NCBI GenBank assembly: GCA_012744475.1
Contig: JAAYBV010000038.1
Span: forward strand, 37,243-101,242
Length of the DNA: 64,000 bases
Direction of reading: 5' to 3'
Origin: Phycisphaerae bacterium
GTDB taxonomy: Bacteria > Planctomycetota > Phycisphaerae > Sedimentisphaerales > Anaerobacaceae
Under the pieces are notes generated by a model that did no database searches, was not told the DNA's origin, and worked only from the letters and a program-made list of their open reading frames with translations. Shown one piece after another: positions 59,396 to 64,000 of the stretch. The translations under genes were made by a program, and so were the position numbers. The number at the start of each line of letters is the position of its first letter. Within the stretch, counting starts at the first letter, position 1.

Positions 59396-62300
59396 ATGTG
59401 TAAGAGAACGTTGTTTCTTCTGGCCGTGTTGGGGCTCGCGTTGAGCTCGGCGGTCCAAGCCGCCAATATCACGGTCGTCACGGAGAATGTGGACCGCGAG
59501 CCGGACGGAGTCGTCGACGACCAGGGCCTGATCGACTGGCTCGTGGCCGAAGGGCACACGGTTGACGTACAACGTGACTATTGGTGGACCCTCGACGACG
59601 CCAAGATCGCGGCGCTGAACGCCGCCGATCTGGTCATCATCAGCCGCCTGTCCAACAGCGGCAACTACGATGACGGCGACGAGGTGACGCAGTGGAACTC
59701 GATCACTGCGCCGATGCTGCAGTTGAGCGCCTACCTCGTCCGCAACAGCCGCTGGAAATGGATGGACACAGGCACCGCAACCAACACCACGACCGACACC
59801 GTGATGGAAGTGCTGGACCCGACCCACGAGTTGTTTGCCGGCGTGACACTCAGCGTTGCCGATCCAAACGACCCGAACGTGGTGGCGAATCTGGTCTCGG
59901 TCATCGACCCCAACGTCGGTAGCGGCATCACCTCCTTCATGGGCACCCTCGATCCGGGCAACGGCACCCTGCTGGCCACCGCGCCGGTTTCCGCCATGGC
60001 CTGGATCGTCGAATGGGACAAGGGCGCCGAGTACTACGCCGGGGCCGGTCAGTTTGCCGGCGGGCCGCGTCTGTACTTCTCGGTCGGAACGCAGGAATCC
60101 GGCGCCACCCCCCAGGGCGCCTGGAACCTCACGGCCGAAGGCGAGATCATGTTCCGCAATGCGGTCAACTACATGCTGAGCATTCCGTCTCGCTACGCCT
60201 CGGCGCCGAGTCCGGCCGAAGGAGCCGGCGATCTGCTGCGCGACGAGGTGACGCTGGGCTGGACGGCCGGCACGACCGCCGCGACGCACGACGTCTACCT
60301 GGGCACCAGCCTGGAGGCCGTCGCCAGTGGCAGCACCGACAGCAACGACACGACGGGCACGCTCGTCAGCGCAAGCCAGACGGGCAACAGCTTCGATCCC
60401 GGCCGGCTCGAATTCGGCCAGACGTATTACTGGCGCGTCGACGAGGTGGGAGCCGCCCCCAGTTACAAGGTCTATAAGGGCAACGTCTGGAGTTTCACCG
60501 TTGAACCGTACAGCATTCCCGTCACGAACGTGACCGCTACGGCCTCCAGCATGGAGAGCGACATGTTCGGACCCGAGAAAACCGTCGATGGGTCCGGCCT
60601 GGACGAGAACGACCTGCATTCGGCCAACGGCACCACCATGTGGCTCAGCTCCGGCGAGCCGGACGAGGTGGTCTACATCGAGTACGCGTTCGACAAGCCC
60701 TATCGTCTCGACATGGTCTGGGTGTGGAACTCCAACACCGCCATCGAGTCCATGTACGGCTACGGCCTCAAGGACGTGACCATCGAGACCTCGATGGACG
60801 GCGCCACCTGGACGACGTTCGGCGACGTCGAACTCGCCCAAGCCCCCGGCGACTACGGCTATGCCCATGACACCGTGGATATGGCCGCCACCGCCGCCAA
60901 GTACGTCCGATTCGTCGCCAACAGCAACTGGGGCGGCGGGCTCAGGTACGGCCTGAGCGAAGTCCGCTTCTTCGCGATTCCCGTCCGCGCCAGGGAGCCG
61001 CAGCCGGTTCCCGGACAGGTCGAAGTGCCCGTCAACGGAACCTTGAGCTGGCGGTCCGGTCTGCTGGTCGGCTCGCACCAGTTGTACCTCAGCAGCAACA
61101 AGGCCGCCGTCGAGAACGGCTCGGCCCTCGTGAAGACCCTGAACACCAACAGCTTCAACCTCGAGTCCCTCGGGCTGAACATCGGGACCACGTACTACTG
61201 GAAGGTCAATGAGGTCAACGACGTATTCTCGCCCAAGGCCCTCGACGGCGACGTCTGGAGCTTCACCACGCAGAATTTCTTCGCGGTAGACGACTTCGAG
61301 AGCTACACCAGCGACAATGTCAAGAACACCTGGGTCGACGGCTGGAAGAAGTCGACGGGCGTGCGCAACGCCTCGAACGTCAATCAGGTGATCGATCAAG
61401 AGGTCGCCAACAGCGGCAACCAGTCCGTGTTCCTGGCCTATGACAACTCGACCTCTCCGTATCACATCGAGATCGAGCGGACCATCTCCGGCCGGACCAA
61501 CTGGGCCAACAACGGCGTCCAGAAGCTCGTGTTGTTCTTCCATGGCGATCCGGGCAACAACTCCAGTGACAAGCTCTATGTGACCATCAACGGCAAGACC
61601 GCCACCTATGGCGGCGACCTGTCGAAGCCGTGGTGGAGGAACTGGAGCATCGACCTGAATTCGATGAACATCAACATCCGCGACGTCAAGCTCCTCGCCG
61701 TGGGCGTGGGCGACGTCTCAATGCCGACGGGCCGCAAGGGGAAGATCTGGATCGACGACATCCGCCTGTATCGGACCGCTCCGTCGGTGCCGACCATCGT
61801 GGACGCCGCTCTGGCGGTCAACAGCAGCGGTGACTTCAAAGGTCAGTTCGACACTCTTCTGGCGGCGATGAGCAAAGCCGATCCGGCGATTCTCGAAGCC
61901 CTGTCAAGCGAAGAGGACTACACCGTGTTCGCGCCCACCGATGACGCGTTCGCCGCGATGGGAATCAACGCGGGCAACGTCGGCAGTCTGGATACGGGGA
62001 TCCTGAACGAGGTCCTGCTGTACCACGTGGTCGCCGGCAAACTGGCGTCGGCGGACGTTCTGGCCGCCAGTCAGATTGCCACGGTCCAGGGCACGGCGAT
62101 CCGGCAGGCCGACGGCGTGCTGACCGACGGCGTCGGACGTCAGGCCAATCTGCTGGCCGTTGACGGCGTCGCTTCGAACGGTCTGATGCACGTCGTGGAT
62201 GCGATGATGCTGCCTTTCGAGATTCGCAGCATCGTCGAAATGCTGGTCGCGACCAACAGCGCGGGCGACCTGGCCGGACAGCTCGATGAGCTGATCGGCA

Positions 62301-63160
62301 TCGTGCAGAGCAACCCGTCGCTGATGGCGCTGCTGACCGGCGCAGACGAATACACCGTCTTCGCGCCGACGGATGCGGCGATCGCCGCGCTGCGGCTGGC
62401 CGCTGATGAGAATCTGTTCATGTACCACATCGCGCCCGGCTCGCTGCTGGCGGCCGACGTGCTCGCGGCCGAAGAGCTCACGATGCTCAACGGCGGCACG
62501 CTGAAGCAGGCAGGCGGCGTCCTGATCGATGCCGCCGGACGGCAGGTGGCCTTGGTCGCGACCGACATCATTGCGGCCAACGGCGTCGTCCACGTCATTG
62601 ACGCCGTGCTGCTGCCGGTGCCGGTGATCGAGAACGCCAGCTTCGAGCTGCCCGGGACGGAGAAGCAGAAAGGCTTCGACGCCGTGCCCGGCTGGGCCAC
62701 GGACGCGAACGTCGTGGACTCGGGCATCGAGACGGGCTACACCGCCACCGATGGCGAGTGGACCGCGTACCTGATGAGCGGCGATCCCTCCGTCTGGCAG
62801 ATGACGCCCCTGACTCTGGGGCAGGGCGACCTGTTCACGCTGAAGGTGGATGCCCGGATTACCTGGGCGGCCACGACGATGCGCATGACCCTGTACTATC
62901 TGGCGGACGGAGTCCGCGTCCCGGCGGCAACCGCCGACGTGGCGCTGACCGATGCGATGCAGGAGTACGCCCTGGAACTGAATGCTTACCTGGCGCCCGA
63001 CGCGGTCGGCAAGACGATCGGGATCGAGTTCGAGAACGTCAGCGACGGCGACTCGTGGATCGGGTTGGACAACGTGCGTCTGGAAGGCCCGACGGCCGCT
63101 CCGGAGCCCGAACCCGAGCCCGAACCCGCTCCTGAGCCCGAGCCGGTGGTTGTAGAGTAA
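59396..63160 (+). CDS. Secreted mosaic protein with two fasciclin domains
   Basis: 1254 residues, AAGGAGG before the ATG. Signal peptide ending SSAVQA. Residues 23-260 resemble a GATase1-type alpha/beta domain (DWLVAEGHTVDVQRDYWW). FN3-like (270-365), discoidin (370-530, PEKTVDGSGLDENDLHS) and FN3-like (535-620) follow. The FESYTS-type sandwich (625-800) is uninterrupted, unlike its paralogues. Two fasciclin domains (805-945 and 948-1080) show DYTVFAPTDDAF/LLYHVVAG and EYTVFAPTDAAI/MYHIAPG. A CBM-like domain (1080-1235) and a Glu-Pro tail end the protein. Probably an adhesin or glycan-binding surface protein. Confidence 0.87.
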   Translation: MCKRTLFLLAVLGLALSSAVQAANITVVTENVDREPDGVVDDQGLIDWLVAEGHTVDVQRDYWWTLDDAKIAALNAADLVIISRLSNSGNYDDGDEVTQWNSITAPMLQLSAYLVRNSRWKWMDTGTATNTTTDTVMEVLDPTHELFAGVTLSVADPNDPNVVANLVSVIDPNVGSGITSFMGTLDPGNGTLLATAPVSAMAWIVEWDKGAEYYAGAGQFAGGPRLYFSVGTQESGATPQGAWNLTAEGEIMFRNAVNYMLSIPSRYASAPSPAEGAGDLLRDEVTLGWTAGTTAATHDVYLGTSLEAVASGSTDSNDTTGTLVSASQTGNSFDPGRLEFGQTYYWRVDEVGAAPSYKVYKGNVWSFTVEPYSIPVTNVTATASSMESDMFGPEKTVDGSGLDENDLHSANGTTMWLSSGEPDEVVYIEYAFDKPYRLDMVWVWNSNTAIESMYGYGLKDVTIETSMDGATWTTFGDVELAQAPGDYGYAHDTVDMAATAAKYVRFVANSNWGGGLRYGLSEVRFFAIPVRAREPQPVPGQVEVPVNGTLSWRSGLLVGSHQLYLSSNKAAVENGSALVKTLNTNSFNLESLGLNIGTTYYWKVNEVNDVFSPKALDGDVWSFTTQNFFAVDDFESYTSDNVKNTWVDGWKKSTGVRNASNVNQVIDQEVANSGNQSVFLAYDNSTSPYHIEIERTISGRTNWANNGVQKLVLFFHGDPGNNSSDKLYVTINGKTATYGGDLSKPWWRNWSIDLNSMNINIRDVKLLAVGVGDVSMPTGRKGKIWIDDIRLYRTAPSVPTIVDAALAVNSSGDFKGQFDTLLAAMSKADPAILEALSSEEDYTVFAPTDDAFAAMGINAGNVGSLDTGILNEVLLYHVVAGKLASADVLAASQIATVQGTAIRQADGVLTDGVGRQANLLAVDGVASNGLMHVVDAMMLPFEIRSIVEMLVATNSAGDLAGQLDELIGIVQSNPSLMALLTGADEYTVFAPTDAAIAALRLAADENLFMYHIAPGSLLAADVLAAEELTMLNGGTLKQAGGVLIDAAGRQVALVATDIIAANGVVHVIDAVLLPVPVIENASFELPGTEKQKGFDAVPGWATDANVVDSGIETGYTATDGEWTAYLMSGDPSVWQMTPLTLGQGDLFTLKVDARITWAATTMRMTLYYLADGVRVPAATADVALTDAMQEYALELNAYLAPDAVGKTIGIEFENVSDGDSWIGLDNVRLEGPTAAPEPEPEPEPAPEPEPVVVE

Positions 63161-63205
63161 GATCGAGAAAGACCGCTCAGGTGGTCTGACTCGCCAAGTT
63201 CATCG

Positions 63206-63243
63206 CGGGGTCCGTATCGACAGGATACGGGCCCCGTTTTCTT
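63206..63243 (+). terminator. Intrinsic terminator of the 59396 gene
   Basis: CGGGGTCCGTATC pairs with GATACGGGCCCCG (13 bp, one G-U), loop GACAG, then TTTTCTT. It lies 45 bases after the stop codon. This is the clearest terminator in the window. Confidence 0.85.
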
Positions 63244-63367
63244 ATGCGCGAGGACGAGCCGCGCGGACCGGGAACGGCACGGGGGAAAAAGGTTTGGGGT
63301 CCCCCTTCTGTCTGTCGTGCCGCTCAGACAGTTCTGCACAAGCCAGCGGGCCTACAGGGCAGGCCTG

Positions 63368-63604
63368 TCAGTGTTTGTAGCGCTGCGGGATGTCCGAACT
63401 GAGCCCTTTGCCCATGGCCGACAGCAGCAGCAACTCCGCCGCAATCAGCAGGTAGATCGGCCCGAGCAGGAGACTGCACACGATGGCAAACTCCCGCGTC
63501 GGACGGTCCCATGAGCCTTTGGCGCAGCACAGCGCCGCGCCTTCCGTGCAGAAATACGCCAGCACGGCCGAAAGAACCCACAGCAGCACCCATACCCCAG
63601 CCAT
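63368..63604 (-). CDS. Small two-helix membrane protein
   Basis: 78 residues with GGGAGG eight bases before the ATG. Helix 1 (about 3-20, GVWVLLWVLSAVLAYFC) and helix 2 (about 40-62, FAIVCSLLLGPIYLLIAAEL) flank a short loop with three cysteines (CTEGAALCC) and basic residues. The C-terminus is polar (SSDIPQRYKH). A good ribosome site and an extended -10 promoter argue that it is real. I know no family for it. Confidence 0.65.
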   Translation of the reverse strand: MAGVWVLLWVLSAVLAYFCTEGAALCCAKGSWDRPTREFAIVCSLLLGPIYLLIAAELLLLSAMGKGLSSDIPQRYKH

Positions 63605-63696
63605 ACTCTCATCCTCCCAATGCGGGACAATGACGGCTCCTCAAGGTGCAGGACAAAAGATGCGATTCGAAATGCCAAAGATGGCCAACCACCCCT

Positions 63697-63705
63697 ATTA
63701 TACCA
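63697..63705 (-). promoter_or_regulatory. Extended -10 promoter of the small membrane protein gene
   Basis: TGGTATAAT on the minus strand, the same nine bases as at the YgiQ promoter, here with a leader of about 85 bases. Confidence 0.5.
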
Positions 63706-63745
63706 CGCCGCACAACAGAAAACGGTTCGCGAACAGTTTTTTTGT

Positions 63746-63796
63746 GTGTACAGATTTCCGGGGCGCCGGTATTCGTGAGCCCGCAAATCTGTACAC
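63746..63796. repeat. Perfect 12-bp inverted repeat
   Basis: GTGTACAGATTT (63746-63757) and AAATCTGTACAC (63785-63796) around a 27-base GC-rich loop. The TGTACAGATTTC half recurs at about 37820. Confidence 0.7.
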
Positions 63797-63805
63797 GCAC
63801 CAGGG

Positions 63806-63874
63806 TGCACTTGATGTTTGTAGGTAAACCTTCACCGGAGGCTGCAATCGACTTTGTTATTCCGACCGGAGCGG
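63806..63874. repeat. Inverted copy of the 37738-37803 module
   Basis: Reads ACTTGATGTTTGTAGGTA to GACTTTGTTATTCCGACCG, the reverse complement of 37738-37803 with few changes. Both copies sit next to a palindromic element. Confidence 0.75.
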
Positions 63875-63875
63875 T

Positions 63876-64000
63876 GTGTGTGAAAATATCGTGGCATGTG
63901 GGTGGCAGCCTCAAGGCGTAGTGCAACGGAGCTTTGGGGATGGCGAATGGGAGTGGCGCATCCGTACGGAAAGGCCTCTGCGAGGCGATCCATCCCCAAG
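63876..64000. repeat. Palindromic dispersed element, CTCAA subfamily (copy 9, cut by window edge)
   Basis: GTGTGTGTGAAAATATCG, GTGGGTGGCAGCCTCAAGG, then CTTTGGGGATGG and, at the edge, CCATCCCCAAG. The right outer arm lies outside the window. No gene is present in 63605-64000. Confidence 0.8.

Noticed and set aside
59291..61543. 750-codon open frame opposite the fasciclin mosaic gene
   Set aside because: It is the antisense shadow of a high-GC gene: biased composition, no signal or domain, no ribosome site. The opposite strand encodes clear domains.

Overview
The window is GC-rich DNA that reads as a chromosomal segment of a free-living bacterium, most likely Planctomycetota and probably a Phycisphaerae-type lineage. 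This is inferred from the gene mix, not from a marker gene: pseudopilins with the GFTLVELL leader and a C-terminal H-x9-DG motif, Tat-exported Gfo/Idh/MocA proteins, a DUF1080 lipoprotein, archaeal-type topoisomerase VI, and very large secreted mosaic proteins built from FN3-like, discoidin and fasciclin modules. There is no rRNA, no tRNA and no CRISPR array that I can see. Starts were placed mainly by Shine-Dalgarno spacing.

Layout. 0-5 kb: OmpA-type lipoprotein (cut by the window edge), prepilin peptidase, argG, a small PQ-loop-like membrane protein, haem bacterioferritin and a DUF1080 lipoprotein, all on the minus strand. 5-13 kb: EamA transporter, secreted GH32 fructanase, cupredoxin-sugar dehydrogenase fusion, DUF486 protein, YgiQ radical SAM enzyme. 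13-17 kb: a two-gene sensor kinase unit, an ankyrin lipoprotein and an outer-membrane barrel. 17.4-20 kb: a three-gene pseudopilin operon, bounded on the left by a copy of the last codons of top6A. 20-23 kb: the topoisomerase VI operon top6B-top6A. 23-32 kb: Gfo/Idh/MocA protein, MFS transporter, two tandem GH43/GH117-like propeller proteins and a large secreted Ig-like/redoxin protein. 32-40 kb: FAD dehydrogenase, LOG protein, DUF3795, lipoprotein, second Gfo/Idh/MocA protein, SDR and an inositol-monophosphatase-family enzyme. 40-48 kb: secreted proteins, including two large paralogous mosaics. 48-52.6 kb: an operon of an AGE-family epimerase, a protein of uncertain fold and a PfkB kinase-HAD phosphatase fusion. 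53-56 kb: an AT-richer cluster with two PD-(D/E)xK-type nucleases, a membrane protein and an XRE regulator, with arrays of the same hairpin repeat on both sides. 56.7-64 kb: secreted HEAT-repeat protein, a long leader with a small ORF, a 1254-residue fasciclin mosaic and a small membrane protein.

The theme is polysaccharide use and cell-surface biology: several secreted glycan-binding or glycan-cleaving proteins, oxidoreductases typical of planctomycete sugar catabolism, sugar import, and the pilin-processing peptidase together with its likely pseudopilin substrates.

The most striking unexplained signal is in the non-coding DNA. Two families of dispersed structured repeats recur: a 28-nt hairpin whose loop is GNRA on one strand in all ten units found, and a 125-220 bp palindromic element with TG/CA-rich ends. 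Both sit preferentially at or just after stop codons and sometimes supply the stop codon.
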